Shown here: piece after piece, positions 34,277 to 43,582 of the stretch
Position numbering within the stretch: the stretch's first letter is position 1
Layout: each line of letters begins with the position of its first letter
Assembly (NCBI RefSeq): GCF_900107925.1
Contig: NZ_FNUJ01000003.1
Location: 558,001 to 622,000 of the forward strand
Origin: Amycolatopsis pretoriensis
GTDB lineage: Bacteria > Actinomycetota > Actinomycetes > Mycobacteriales > Pseudonocardiaceae
Direction of reading: 5' to 3'
DNA length: 64,000 bases
Made by a program: the position numbers and the translations under genes
The notes under the pieces: model-generated
Database searches by the model: none
Seen by the model: only the letters and a program-made list of their open reading frames with translations
What the model was told of the DNA's origin: nothing

Positions 34277-35803
34277 CTACGCCTCCGGGGCCTTGACGGG
34301 CTCGTCGACACCGTCCGCCTGCCGCTTGCCCAGGAGCGAGTGCCGCCGGCTGTAGGCGAAGTAGATCACCACGCCCACGACCATCCAGGCGACGAACCGC
34401 AGCCAGGTCAGCACCGTCAGGTTCAGCATCAGCCACACGCAGGCGAGGATCGCCAGGATCGGGATCAGCGGGACCAGCGGCACCTTGAACGCGCGGGGCA
34501 GGTCGGGCCGCGTCCGGCGCAGGATCAGCACGCCCGCCGAGACCAGCACGAAGGCGAACAGCGTGCCGACGTTGACCATCTCTTCGAGCTTGTCCGCCGG
34601 GAAGAAGCCGGCCGCGAGGGCGACCAGGCCGCCGACGATCAGCGTCGCGCGCTTCGGCGTGCCGTGTTCGCCCGTCTTGGCGAGGCCGCGCGGCATCAGG
34701 CCGTCGCGCGACATCGCGTAGATGATCCGGACCTGGCCGAGCATCAGCACCATGACGACCGTGGTCAGGCCGGCCAGCGCGCCGAAGGAGATGATGTTGG
34801 CCGCCCAGTCGACGCCGTTCGCGGAGAACGCCGTGGCGAGGGTCTTGTGGCTGCCGTCGCCCGCCTTCGTCGAGAGGTCCTTGTACGACGTCATGCCGAC
34901 GACCACCAGCGAGACCGCGACGTACAGCACGGTGACGATCGCCAGCGAGCCCATGATCCCGCGCGGGACGGCCTTCTGCGGGTTCTTCGTCTCCTCGGCG
35001 GTGGTCGCGACGATGTCGAAACCGATGAACGCGAAGAACACCAGCGAGGCACCGGCCAGCAGGCCGAAGACGCCGAACGAGCTGCTCGCCCCGCCCGCGA
35101 TCAGCGAGAACAGCGACTGGTCGACGCCGGTTTCACCCGCGCCACCGGTCTCGCCCGGCGGGATGTACGGCGTGTAGTTGGCGCCCTTGATGTAGAAGAT
35201 GCCGAGGATGATGACGAACAGCACGACGGCGACCTTGATGCCGGTGATCACCATCGAGACCCGCGACGAGAGCTTCGTGCCGACGGCCAGCAGGGTCGTC
35301 AGGACCGCCACGACGAGCAGCGCGCCCCAGTCGACGGTCACGCTGCCGATGTCGAACGTCGTCTTCGTGCCCTTGCCGAAGAGGTAGCCGAGCACCGTCT
35401 CGAGGTAGACCGACCAGCCCTTGGACACCGCGGCCGCGCCGACGGCGAGCTCGAGGATCAGGTCCCAGCCGATGATCCACGCCATGAATTCGCCGAAGGT
35501 GGCGTAGGAGAACGTGTACGCGCTGCCCGCGACCGGCACGGTCGAGGCGAATTCCGCGTAGCACAACGCCGCCAGCGCGCAGGCGATCGCGGCGAAGACG
35601 AAGGCCAGCGAGACCGACGGGCCGGCGTAGTCGCCGGCCGTGCGTGCCGTGAGCGTGAAGATGCCGGCACCGATGACGACCGCGACGCCGAAGACCGTGA
35701 GGTCCCACGCGCTCAGGTTCCGCCGGAGCTTGGTGTCCGGCTCATCGGTGTCCTTAATGGACTGTTCGATCGATTTAGTGCGCCACAATCCCGTTCCGGG
35801 CAC
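34277..35803 (-). CDS. Cationic amino-acid transporter-type APC permease
   Basis: Membrane transporter of 508 residues with about 12-13 helices. The N-terminus LRRNLSAWDLTVFGVAVVIG with GAGIFTLTA is the conserved APC start (substrate loop in helix 1), followed by CYAEFASTVPVAGSAYTFSY and FFAFIGFDIVATTAEETKNP, diagnostic of the CAT subfamily. GTG at 35803 is set by AGGAGG six bases upstream, not the GC-poorer start at 35830. In mycobacteria a related permease (recalled as Rv3253c) lies in the same interval between ahcY and manA. Substrate is probably arginine, lysine or a neutral amino acid. Confidence 0.92.
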   Translation of the reverse strand: MPGTGLWRTKSIEQSIKDTDEPDTKLRRNLSAWDLTVFGVAVVIGAGIFTLTARTAGDYAGPSVSLAFVFAAIACALAALCYAEFASTVPVAGSAYTFSYATFGEFMAWIIGWDLILELAVGAAAVSKGWSVYLETVLGYLFGKGTKTTFDIGSVTVDWGALLVVAVLTTLLAVGTKLSSRVSMVITGIKVAVVLFVIILGIFYIKGANYTPYIPPGETGGAGETGVDQSLFSLIAGGASSSFGVFGLLAGASLVFFAFIGFDIVATTAEETKNPQKAVPRGIMGSLAIVTVLYVAVSLVVVGMTSYKDLSTKAGDGSHKTLATAFSANGVDWAANIISFGALAGLTTVVMVLMLGQVRIIYAMSRDGLMPRGLAKTGEHGTPKRATLIVGGLVALAAGFFPADKLEEMVNVGTLFAFVLVSAGVLILRRTRPDLPRAFKVPLVPLIPILAILACVWLMLNLTVLTWLRFVAWMVVGVVIYFAYSRRHSLLGKRQADGVDEPVKAPEA

Positions 35804-35891
35804 CGTTGACCTCCTGCGGCTGGCCTGCATGTATCGCAGTAGGTCACCCTATCGGGTCAGCCGCGTGACGGCTCGCCGAGAAGTCCTCGTA

Positions 35892-36809
35892 TTACTTCGC
35901 GAGGCTGCGGTCGAGGTCCGGTTCGAGGTAGATCAGCTTCGCGACCGGCACCTTGGCGCGCACGCGGGCCTCGGCGTCGTCGATGGCCGAGGCCAGCTCG
36001 GCGGTGTCGAGGCCGGGGACCATCGCCAGTTTCGCGGCGACGAGCAGCTCGTCCGGGCCCAGGTACTGGGTGCGGATGTGGATGACGCGCTCGACCTTGC
36101 CCGCGGCGAGCTCGTCGACGATCGTCGCGAGCACCGGCTCGGTGGCGCCTTCCCCGATGAGCAGGCTCTTCATCTCGACGATGAGGATGATCGCGATGAC
36201 GCCGAGCAGGACGCCGATGGCGAGGGTGCCGACGCCGTCCCAGACGGGGTTCCCGGTGACAACGGACAGCCCGACACCGAGCAGCGCCAGGACGAGGCCG
36301 ATCAGCGCGCCGGCGTCCTCGAGGAGGACGACGGGCAGCTCGGGCTCCTTGGCCTGGCGGATGAAGCCCCACCACGTGGCGTCGCCCTTGATCTTCTTGG
36401 ACTCGCCGATGGCGGTGTAGAAGCTGTAACCCTCCAGCCCGACGGCGACGAGCAGGATGACCACGGCGACGATCGGCGACTCGAGCGGCTCGGGGTGGCC
36501 GACCTTGTGGACGCCTTCGTAGATCGCGAAGGCCGAGCCGAGGGTGAAGAGCATCAGCGCGACGATGAAGGAGTAGAAGTACCGGTCCCGGCCGTAGCCG
36601 AAGGGGTGCTCCTTGTCGGCGGCCCGTTTCGACGTCTTCTGGCCGAGCAGCAGCAGGCCCTGGTTCGTGGTGTCGGCCAGCGAGTGCACGGACTCGGCGA
36701 GCATGGACGACGACCCGGTGACGAGGAAGCCGACGAACTTCGCGGCCGCGATCCCGGCGTTCGCCCCCAGCGCGGCGATGATCGCCTTGGTTCCGCCTCC
36801 AGCTGACAC
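35892..36809 (-). CDS. Cation diffusion facilitator (metal efflux) transporter
   Basis: Membrane protein of 305 residues that exports divalent metals (Zn, Mn or Fe) by proton exchange. Six helices; metal-site residues in helix 2 (ESVHSLADTTNQ) and helix 5 (LLEDAGALIG), and an N-terminal GANAGIAAAKFVGFLVTGSSSMLAES typical of the family (given in part). Its cytoplasmic loop RAADKEHPFGYGRDRY is conserved. The C-terminal domain (residues 210-305) is the short ferredoxin-like dimerisation fold. It resembles the SLC30A9-like branch rather than classic ZitB. GTG at 36809. Divergent from the SARP gene. Confidence 0.92.
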   Translation of the reverse strand: MSAGGGTKAIIAALGANAGIAAAKFVGFLVTGSSSMLAESVHSLADTTNQGLLLLGQKTSKRAADKEHPFGYGRDRYFYSFIVALMLFTLGSAFAIYEGVHKVGHPEPLESPIVAVVILLVAVGLEGYSFYTAIGESKKIKGDATWWGFIRQAKEPELPVVLLEDAGALIGLVLALLGVGLSVVTGNPVWDGVGTLAIGVLLGVIAIILIVEMKSLLIGEGATEPVLATIVDELAAGKVERVIHIRTQYLGPDELLVAAKLAMVPGLDTAELASAIDDAEARVRAKVPVAKLIYLEPDLDRSLAK

Positions 36810-37177
36810 GACCGCTCCCCTGCCGAAGTTCCCGAATTGCCGGGTTGGAGCCTAGAGGACCCTGATCGGTTCCCGCGCCGCACCGCCCGGTTTTGCGGCT
36901 CAGCCGACAGTGGGGACCGGCGGTCCGGCCGATCCTCGGCCTGGTCCTGTCGGGGCCCTCCGCGCTGGTGGCCGCTCCGACCGGGGCCACCGGCGACCCG
37001 CGAGAAGCGGCCCTTGGTGCCGTCGGCCGCGGCGGATTTCGGCGACCCGGCGCCCTGGGGAGGCGGCCCCGGCCGGGGCCACCCTTCGCCGGCGAGCCTG
37101 CCGCCTTCGGTGAACCGGCCCGTTTCTGTCGGACCCCTTCGCTACGGTGGGCCGCTCCGGCACTGGGGAAGGTGGAC
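36810..37177. other. Gap between divergent CDF and SARP genes
   Basis: 368 bases without a supported gene. The SARP frame stays open upstream to 36893, but those codons read MRLSRQWGPAVRPILG and further Gly/Pro-rich sequence with no family character, so they are treated as non-coding. The stretch must hold promoters of both genes. No clear -10/-35 pair or dyad was seen. Confidence 0.6.
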
Positions 37178-40132
37178 ATGGCTCACTTCGGCGTGCTCGG
37201 GCCGCTCGCCGTCGAAGCGCCGCCCGGGCACTGGGTCGCGCTGCGCGGTGATCGGCAGCGGACCCTGCTGGCCGTTCTTCTGCTCAACGCCAACCAGCAC
37301 GTCCACGTCGACGTGCTGGTCGAAGCGCTGTGGCCGGAGCGGCCGCCGAAGTCCTACGCCTCCAACCTGCACACCTACCTCTCGCGGCTGCGCGAACGCG
37401 TCGACGGCCTGCGCGTCGGCCACGGGCCGCTCGGTTACCGGCTGCGCGTCGAACCCGGTGAGCTCGACCTGCTCGTCTTCCGGGCGGCCGTCGCGGACGG
37501 GCAGCGGGCCGGGGACGCCGTCGCCGCGTCGGGGCACTACCGGCGGGCGCTCGGGCTGTGGCGGGGGCCGGTGCTGGCCGGGCTGCACGTCCCCTTGCTC
37601 GACGCCGATGTCGCGCGGCTGGAGTCCGAACGGCTCGCCGTGTTCGAAGACTGCGTCGACGCCGAACTCACCGCGGGCCGTCACGGGGAGCTGACCGGTG
37701 AGCTGCAGGCCATGATCACCGAGCACCCGCTGCGCGAACGGCTGGCCGCGCAGCTGATGATCGCGCTGCACCGGGCCGGGCGGCAGGGCGACTCGCTGGA
37801 GATCTACCGGCGGCTGCGGACCACGCTGATCGAGGAGCTGGGCGTCGAACCGGGCGCTGAAGCCCGCCGGGTGCACGCCGCCGTCCTGCGCGGTGAGGAT
37901 CCCGTGCCGCGCATGCCGCCGCCGGTCTGGCCGGTGTGCCAGCTGCCGCCGGACATCGCGGACTTCACCGGCCGCGAAGCCGAACTGGCCGAGCTGACCA
38001 GCGTGCTGGGTAACGGCGACGGCGTACCGGTCGCCGTGCTCAGCGGCGAACCGGGCGCGGGCAAGAGCACCCTGGCCATCCGCGCCGCGCACCGGCTGCG
38101 GGCGCGGTTCCCGGACGGCCAGCTGTACGTCCCGCTGGGGCGCGACATCGGCGAGGTGCTGGCCGACCTGCTGCGCGCGCTCGGCGTGCCCGGCCCGGCG
38201 GTGCCGGACGACGTGCGCGCCCGCGCGGCGGTGTTCCGCGGCCGGCTGGCCGACCGGCGGGTCCTGGTGGTGCTCGACGACGCCGTCGACCCCGAGCACG
38301 TCCGCGCGCTGCTGCCGGGCACGCCGGGCTGCGCGGTGCTCGTGACGAGCCGGCAGCGCCTGAGCGGCCTGGCCGGCGCGCACCGGCTGGCGCTCGGCCC
38401 GCTGTCCGGCGACGAGGCCGCCGAGCTGCTGAACCGCCTCGCCGGGGCGCGCGTGACCCGCGAGCGCGCGGACGCGGGCCGGATCATCGCGGCGTGCGCC
38501 CGGCTGCCGCTGGCCCTGCGGATCGCGGGCAGCAGGCTGACCATCCGCCCGCACCTGCGGCTGGGCGAGCTGGCCGACCGGCTGGAGGACGAGGTCCGCC
38601 GCCTCGACGAGCTGACCGTGAGCGACCTGGCCGTCCGGAGCAGCATCGCGCTGAGCCACGAAGGGCTGCGGCCGCCGGCGCGGCGCGCGTTCGGGCTGCT
38701 GGGGCGGTGCCGGCTGACCGACCTGCCGGCGTGGGCGGTCACGACGCTCATCGGCACGCCGGACGCCGACGAAGCGGTCGAAGAGCTCGTCGAAGCGAGC
38801 CTGCTGGAAGCACGCGGACCGGACGCGACCGGCGAGGGCCGGTACCGGATGCACGACCTCGTCCGGCTGTACGCGGCGGAAGGGCCGGCCGAGGAGGGCG
38901 GCTCGGCGACGGTGCTGGCGGCGACCGTCGCGCTGGCCGGCGCGGCCGCGGCCCGGCTGCCGCGCACGCTGCCGATGCCGGCGGTGGCCCACGAGCCGCT
39001 GCCGCAGCCGTTGCCGGGCGCGTTGGTGTCGCGGCTGCTGGAGCGTCCGGAGGACTGGTTCGCGGCCGAGCGCGCGAACCTGATGCGGCTCATCGGCTCG
39101 CTGGACGCGCGGGAAGCGTTGCTGCTGCTGGACAAGCTGAGCGTGTACCTGTACCTGCACGGCCACTACGCGGACATGCGCACGGCGTACGAAACGGTGC
39201 TGGCGGCCGCCGCCGACCGCGCGACGGCGGTGCTCGCGGAGGCGCACCTGGCCCTGCTGCGGCACGCGCGCGGCCACTACTTCGAGGCGGCGACGGCGTA
39301 CCGCTCGTGCGCGAAGGAGCTCGAAGCGAGCGGCGACCGGCGCACGCACGCGTGGGTCGCGGCGAACCTGGCGCACTGCCTGATCGGGCTGGGCCGCGCG
39401 GAAGAGGCGTTGCACACCGCCGCCGAAGCCCGCGAACTGTTCACTGTGGACGGTCAGCCGGAGGCACACCTGGTCCGGGCGGCCGAATCGGCGGCGCTGC
39501 TGCGGCTGGGCCGGGTGGCGGACGCGCACGACGTCGACCGGCTGGCGCTGGCGGCGGCCCGCGCGACGGACGACCCACACCGGATCGGCGTGGCGTTGCA
39601 CGGGTTCGCGTGGTCGTCGCTGCTGACGGGCGCGGACGAGGAGGCGGCGTCGGCGATCGCGGAGTCGGTGACGCTGCTGCGCGGCACGCCGGCGCGTTCG
39701 GCGCTGGCGAAGTCGTTGCGGACACTGGGCGCGATCTGCGCGGCGACGGGAGCCCGCGCCCGCGCGACGGCGGCGTTCTCGGAGGCCCGGGAGCTGGCCC
39801 GTGACCTCGACGAACGGCCCCGGGAGCTGTCGTGCACGCGCGCGATAGCGGCGGGCTGGATCGGCGAAGGCCGCGCGGCGGAAGCGATCCCGGTGTTGCG
39901 GGCGTGCCTGGAGGAGTTCCGCTCGATGGGCAGCCGGTCGGCCACGGGGTTGACGTGGCTGGTGCTGTCACGAGCGTGCGAAGCGGTGGGCGACCCGGCA
40001 TCGGCCCGCGAGGCGGCTGAAGAGGCGGAGAGCTTGACCGACCCGCGAGACGCGAGCGCGGCGCTGGTGCGGCGGGCGTTGGTGGCGCTGACCGAGCCCG
40101 GGAATGAGCCGCGCCCGAGCAGCCTCCGGTGA
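37178..40132 (+). CDS. AfsR/SARP-family transcriptional activator with NB-ARC and TPR
   Basis: Large regulator of 984 residues. Residues 1-95: OmpR-type winged helix (FGVLGPLAVEA, NLHTYLSRLRERVDGL). Residues 97-240: bacterial transcriptional activation domain (LWRGPVLAGL, EIYRRLRTTLIEELGVEPG). Then an NB-ARC STAND ATPase with P-loop SGEPGAGKST (289-298), Walker B VLVVLDDAVD and GLPLAL-like ARLPLALRIAG. The last 350 residues are helical TPR-like repeats. ATG at 37178 with GGAAGGTGG upstream. Such proteins activate secondary-metabolite or development genes after ligand-driven oligomerisation. No biosynthetic cluster lies next to it, so its targets are elsewhere. Confidence 0.94.
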   Translation: MAHFGVLGPLAVEAPPGHWVALRGDRQRTLLAVLLLNANQHVHVDVLVEALWPERPPKSYASNLHTYLSRLRERVDGLRVGHGPLGYRLRVEPGELDLLVFRAAVADGQRAGDAVAASGHYRRALGLWRGPVLAGLHVPLLDADVARLESERLAVFEDCVDAELTAGRHGELTGELQAMITEHPLRERLAAQLMIALHRAGRQGDSLEIYRRLRTTLIEELGVEPGAEARRVHAAVLRGEDPVPRMPPPVWPVCQLPPDIADFTGREAELAELTSVLGNGDGVPVAVLSGEPGAGKSTLAIRAAHRLRARFPDGQLYVPLGRDIGEVLADLLRALGVPGPAVPDDVRARAAVFRGRLADRRVLVVLDDAVDPEHVRALLPGTPGCAVLVTSRQRLSGLAGAHRLALGPLSGDEAAELLNRLAGARVTRERADAGRIIAACARLPLALRIAGSRLTIRPHLRLGELADRLEDEVRRLDELTVSDLAVRSSIALSHEGLRPPARRAFGLLGRCRLTDLPAWAVTTLIGTPDADEAVEELVEASLLEARGPDATGEGRYRMHDLVRLYAAEGPAEEGGSATVLAATVALAGAAAARLPRTLPMPAVAHEPLPQPLPGALVSRLLERPEDWFAAERANLMRLIGSLDAREALLLLDKLSVYLYLHGHYADMRTAYETVLAAAADRATAVLAEAHLALLRHARGHYFEAATAYRSCAKELEASGDRRTHAWVAANLAHCLIGLGRAEEALHTAAEARELFTVDGQPEAHLVRAAESAALLRLGRVADAHDVDRLALAAARATDDPHRIGVALHGFAWSSLLTGADEEAASAIAESVTLLRGTPARSALAKSLRTLGAICAATGARARATAAFSEARELARDLDERPRELSCTRAIAAGWIGEGRAAEAIPVLRACLEEFRSMGSRSATGLTWLVLSRACEAVGDPASAREAAEEAESLTDPRDASAALVRRALVALTEPGNEPRPSSLR

Positions 40133-40195
40133 ACGCCCCTCGTCCCCACCGAACGCCACCCCGGCGCACCCCTGCTCCTCGACTCGCGAGGAAAC

Positions 40196-40227
40196 GGGGT
40201 GGTGCCGCCCCCTCGCGGCACCACCCC
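40196..40227. terminator. Terminator between SARP gene and membrane protein
   Basis: Perfect 13-bp stem GGGGTGGTGCCGC / GCGGCACCACCCC with loop CCCCTC (40196-40208 and 40215-40227), between the converging genes ending at 40132 and 40274. No T tract. Confidence 0.8.
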
Positions 40228-40273
40228 AAGCCCACGGACGCCGGGCCCCGCGACCGGCGTCACCCCCAGCGGG

Positions 40274-40825
40274 CTAACGGACCTTGCGAGCCTTCGCGTA
40301 CCGGTTGATCGCCGGCAGCCACGACAGCACCACGGCCACCAGGCCCGTCACCACGACCAGCCACGCCACGCCGCGGATCGCCGCCGTCCCGCCCTCGATG
40401 TCCGTCGCCAGGCGTACCGCCACCCCCGCGTTGGCCAGCGCCGCCAGCGTCAGCAGCACCCGCACCCAGACCGCTCCCCGCAGCGCCGACAACCCCCACA
40501 CCAGCAGCACCACGCCGAAGAAGACCGCCAGCCCGCCGCGGACCTGCAGCGTGCTCTGCACCTCGTCCGCGGCCGCCTGCAGGAGGGCGCCGCCGTCGGC
40601 CTTCACCGAGTCCGCCGACGTTCCCGTGATCGCCGCGATCGTCCGCGCCGAGACGTCCAGCGCCATGTCCCGGCCGCCCACGAAGTACAAGACCCCGTCG
40701 ACGATCGCCGCCAGCGCCGACAGCACGGCCACCCCCACGAGCGCGAGCAGCGCTCCGGGCCGGGACGGCGCCAGGACCGGGGCAGGCTGGGGAAGCCCGG
40801 TCGCGGCATCGGGATAGGAAGTCAC
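40274..40825 (-). CDS. Four-helix membrane protein
   Basis: Integral membrane protein of 183 residues, function unknown. About four membrane segments: LLALVGVAVLSALAAIVDGV (25-50), GLAVFFGVVLLVWGLSAL (100-118), VLLTLAALANAGVAVRL (127-143) and VAWLVVVTGLVAVVLSWLP (155-172). A soluble loop after the first helix could be extracytoplasmic. GTG at 40825 with GAGGAG nine bases upstream. It belongs to a broad actinobacterial group of small membrane proteins without assigned role. It lies downstream of manA on the same strand with a gap of 98 bases. Confidence 0.75.
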   Translation of the reverse strand: MTSYPDAATGLPQPAPVLAPSRPGALLALVGVAVLSALAAIVDGVLYFVGGRDMALDVSARTIAAITGTSADSVKADGGALLQAAADEVQSTLQVRGGLAVFFGVVLLVWGLSALRGAVWVRVLLTLAALANAGVAVRLATDIEGGTAAIRGVAWLVVVTGLVAVVLSWLPAINRYAKARKVR

Positions 40826-40923
40826 AAGCTCGTTCTCCTCGAAAATCGCGCGTTGGGGCGTAACAACCACCCCTACGAGCGATAGTGGAGAAGAGCACCA
40901 CACGGAACGCACACAGAAGTGCG

Positions 40924-42159
40924 TCAGTCCTCGCAGGTTCCCGCCGTAGCCCGGAACAGCTGCGCGCGCTCGCCGCCGAGCGGGCGGACGTGCACCGGCG
41001 GGTCCGCCGCCGGCAGCCACACCGACTGACCCCGCCGCAGCTCGACCTTCTCGCCGTCGTCGGCCGTCACCAGCAGGTCGCCCGCCGTGCACAGCAGGAT
41101 CTGCGGGCCCGCGCTGTCGACCGAGATCTCGTCGTCCTGACCCGCGGCCCATTCGACGCGCGAGAGCTCGAACTCCGGCGCGTCCGTCCGGTACACCGAA
41201 AGCCGGTCGCCGCCGTCGCCGCACTGGACCGGCATCTCGCCGCACGCGAAGTCGACCACGCGCAGCAGCTCCGGCACGTCCACGTGCTTCGGCGTCAGCC
41301 CGCAGCGCAGGATGTTGTCCGAGTTCGCCAGGATCTCCACGGCCGTGCCGTGCAGGTAGAGGTGCAGGTTGCCGGCCGGCAGGTAGATCGCCTCGCCCGC
41401 GCGCAGCGTCAGCCGGTTCAGCAGCAGCGCCGCGAGCACGCCCGCGTCACGCGGGTGCGCCTCGCCGAGCTCCAGGATCGTCCGGCACTCGACCGCGAAT
41501 TCGCCGTGTTCCTGGACGTGCCGGACGCAGGCGTCGAGCACCTCCGGCAGCAACGAGTCCAGCGACGCCTGCGGCAGCGTGATCCACGTCGTGAACAGCG
41601 CCCGCAGCCCGGCCGGGTCCGGCTGCGCCTCCAGCAGGCCCGTGTACTTCGCCAGCCCGGGTGTCTCGATCGCCTTCAGCAGCTTGACCGTGCGGTCCGG
41701 GGCGCGGAACCCGGCCAGCGCGTGGAACTCCGTCAGCGCGCAGACCAGCTCCGGCTTCGCCGTCGGGTCCGGGTAGTTGCGGTTCGAGGCGTCGCGCGGG
41801 ATGCCCAGCTTCTCCTCGCGGGCGTGCCCCTCCGCGGCCTGCGCCGCCGACGGGTGCGCCTGCATCGACAGCGGCTCCTCGGCCGCGAGGATCTTGAGCA
41901 GGAACGGCAGCCGCCCGCCCCACCGCTTCGCGCAGCGCTCGCCGAGCTGGCCGAGTGGGTCGGCGTCCACCAGCTCGAGCAGGCTCCGCTCGGTCCCGTC
42001 GGGGCCGATGACGTGCGACGGGTCGCCCGGGTGGGCCCCCATCCACAGCTCGGCCTCGGGGTGCGGCGCGGGTACCGGACGGCCCAGCAGCTCGGGGATC
42101 GCCGTCCGCGATCCCCAGGCGTAGGGCCGCACCGCGTTGCGCAGCAGCTCCACTGTCAC
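40924..42159 (-). CDS. manA: Mannose-6-phosphate isomerase, class I
   Basis: Interconverts fructose-6-phosphate and mannose-6-phosphate, the entry to GDP-mannose for glycolipids and glycans. Protein of 411 residues, cupin fold. Zinc ligands in LSMQAHPS (Gln, His), KPELVCAL (Glu) and LPAGNLHLYL (His). N-terminus RNAVRPYAWGSRTAIPELLG is very close to the mycobacterial protein. GTG at 42159; a GTG at 42153 is possible. It follows the tobH-like gene, with manB two genes upstream; together they form the mannose-phosphate part of the conserved block. The product of ManA is the substrate of ManB. Confidence 0.96.
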   Translation of the reverse strand: MTVELLRNAVRPYAWGSRTAIPELLGRPVPAPHPEAELWMGAHPGDPSHVIGPDGTERSLLELVDADPLGQLGERCAKRWGGRLPFLLKILAAEEPLSMQAHPSAAQAAEGHAREEKLGIPRDASNRNYPDPTAKPELVCALTEFHALAGFRAPDRTVKLLKAIETPGLAKYTGLLEAQPDPAGLRALFTTWITLPQASLDSLLPEVLDACVRHVQEHGEFAVECRTILELGEAHPRDAGVLAALLLNRLTLRAGEAIYLPAGNLHLYLHGTAVEILANSDNILRCGLTPKHVDVPELLRVVDFACGEMPVQCGDGGDRLSVYRTDAPEFELSRVEWAAGQDDEISVDSAGPQILLCTAGDLLVTADDGEKVELRRGQSVWLPAADPPVHVRPLGGERAQLFRATAGTCED

Positions 42160-42207
42160 CTCAACTCCACTCCTTCGGCGCCGGCCGGGGCCGGTGCTCG
42201 GCGGGTC

Positions 42208-43302
42208 TCACGCCGTCGCGGGCGCGAAGCGACCCGCGCCGCCGATGCTGCCCGCCGCCAGCCCGAGATAGACCGCCGCCAGTTCGAACCGCAGCGCCAG
42301 CACCGCGGCCCGCACGATTTCGTCCGCCTCGATCTCCTCGGCCGGGGCGATGACGTCCGCTCCCGGCAGCAGATCCTCCGCTTGGTAGCGCGCCGCGTCC
42401 GTGGCCGGACCGGTTCGCACCGAGAGGAGCAGCACCCGGGTGGGGATGTCACCTGATGGATCGTCCGGATCGGCGAAGATGTCACGCTCCGCGCCACTTG
42501 ATTGCGCCGCCCGCCGCAATGCGGGACGCGCCAGCGCTTGCCGGTAGTCCTCGACGTCACAGACAGTAGCAGCGTGCGCGGCAAACGCGTGCGCAGCGTG
42601 TTCGCCGACGGCGACCGCGACCGGGTCCAGCCCCCACAGCAGCGGCACGCGGTCGGCGACCCGCAGCGCGAGCGCCTTGGCCGGGTTCGCGAACGACTCC
42701 CGGGCGAGGTAGTCCTTCTCGGCCTCCAGGTCGAGCTGGTCGGCCAGCACCTGGACGTCGGAGATCAGCAGGCCCAGCGCGTTCGCGGTGAGCAGCCCGG
42801 CGGCCAGGCCGCGCGGGAACGCCAGTTCCGGCGGCACCGGGATCCGCGGCGCGAGCAGCACACCCTTGCCCGCGACGGCGGCTGCCACCGGCCCTTCCGC
42901 CGGCGCGGAGAGCACCACCGAGGCGCCGTAGCGGGCGGCTCGCTCCAGCGACGCGGCGAGTTCGCGGTCGCCGGGGTCGTCGGTGTGCGCGAACACGACG
43001 TCGAGCGCGCCGATCCAGCTCGGCACCACCTCGGCGACGACCACCGGCACCGGGCACGACGGCGCCAGCAGGGCGGCCAGCAGCCGAGTGAGCGTGCGGC
43101 TGACACCGGGCCGGTCGATCAGCACGACGGCGCGCGGGCGGCCCACGTCGAGCCGTTCGGCCAGCTCCAGCTCGGCCGCCAGCTCCGCGGTCGCCCGCAC
43201 CTGGGCGCCGGCCATCGCGGCGGCCCGGAGCAGCCCCGAGCTGTCGGCCTCGGCCAGCCGCCCGGGGTCGTCCAGCAGCGAGTCGTCAAGCACTGTCGGC
43301 AT
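42208..43302 (-). CDS. TobH-like SIS-domain protein
   Basis: Protein of 364 residues, conserved between manB and manA in actinobacteria (Rv3256c in M. tuberculosis, recalled). It has a sugar-isomerase-like fold with RPRAVVLIDRPGVSRTL, VVAEVVPSWIGALDVVFAHTD (in part) and VPLLWGLDPVA. SIS domains bind phosphosugars; a role in mannose metabolism is suggested by context, but no reaction is known. ATG at 43302 overlaps the trm112-like gene by 17 bases; a GTG at 43293 is an alternative start. No signal peptide or membrane helix. Confidence 0.85.
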   Translation of the reverse strand: MPTVLDDSLLDDPGRLAEADSSGLLRAAAMAGAQVRATAELAAELELAERLDVGRPRAVVLIDRPGVSRTLTRLLAALLAPSCPVPVVVAEVVPSWIGALDVVFAHTDDPGDRELAASLERAARYGASVVLSAPAEGPVAAAVAGKGVLLAPRIPVPPELAFPRGLAAGLLTANALGLLISDVQVLADQLDLEAEKDYLARESFANPAKALALRVADRVPLLWGLDPVAVAVGEHAAHAFAAHAATVCDVEDYRQALARPALRRAAQSSGAERDIFADPDDPSGDIPTRVLLLSVRTGPATDAARYQAEDLLPGADVIAPAEEIEADEIVRAAVLALRFELAAVYLGLAAGSIGGAGRFAPATA

Positions 43303-43507
43303 CGGATTTTCCGTTGTCGCCAGAGAGGGTGGCTTCGTCGAGGAGCAGCACCGGGATCCCGTCACGGACCGGGTACACCCGGCCGCATTCGGTGCACGTC
43401 AGCGCGTCGGCCTCGGGGTCGCCCGGCGCCCCGGGGCGCAACGGGGCGTGATCGGGCGACGGGCACGCCAGGATCTCGAGGAGCTGGGCGTCGAGCGTGA
43501 TGGCCAT
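43286..43507 (-). CDS. Trm112-family small zinc-ribbon-like protein
   Basis: Protein of 73 residues. It starts MAITLDAQLLEILACPSPDH and has Cys at LACPSPDH and TCTECGRVYPVRDGIPVLLLDEA, the Trm112/UPF0434 pattern. The first knuckle has a single Cys followed by Pro-Ser-Pro, so the zinc site is partial. Trm112 proteins partner methyltransferases in other organisms; in actinobacteria the role is open. ATG at 43507 with GGAGG close upstream. Overlaps the tobH-like gene, so they are coupled. Confidence 0.88.
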   Translation of the reverse strand: MAITLDAQLLEILACPSPDHAPLRPGAPGDPEADALTCTECGRVYPVRDGIPVLLLDEATLSGDNGKSDADSA

Positions 43508-43582
43508 GGTTCCTCCATACCACGCAGAGGGGTGTGGTGAAGGGCACCTTCCGGACACGGTTGCGCCCTTCACCGGGGACGG

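Noticed and set aside
36893..37177. N-terminal extension of the SARP regulator
   Set aside because: Gly/Pro-rich sequence without family character; ATG at 37178 gives the canonical start with a ribosome-binding site.
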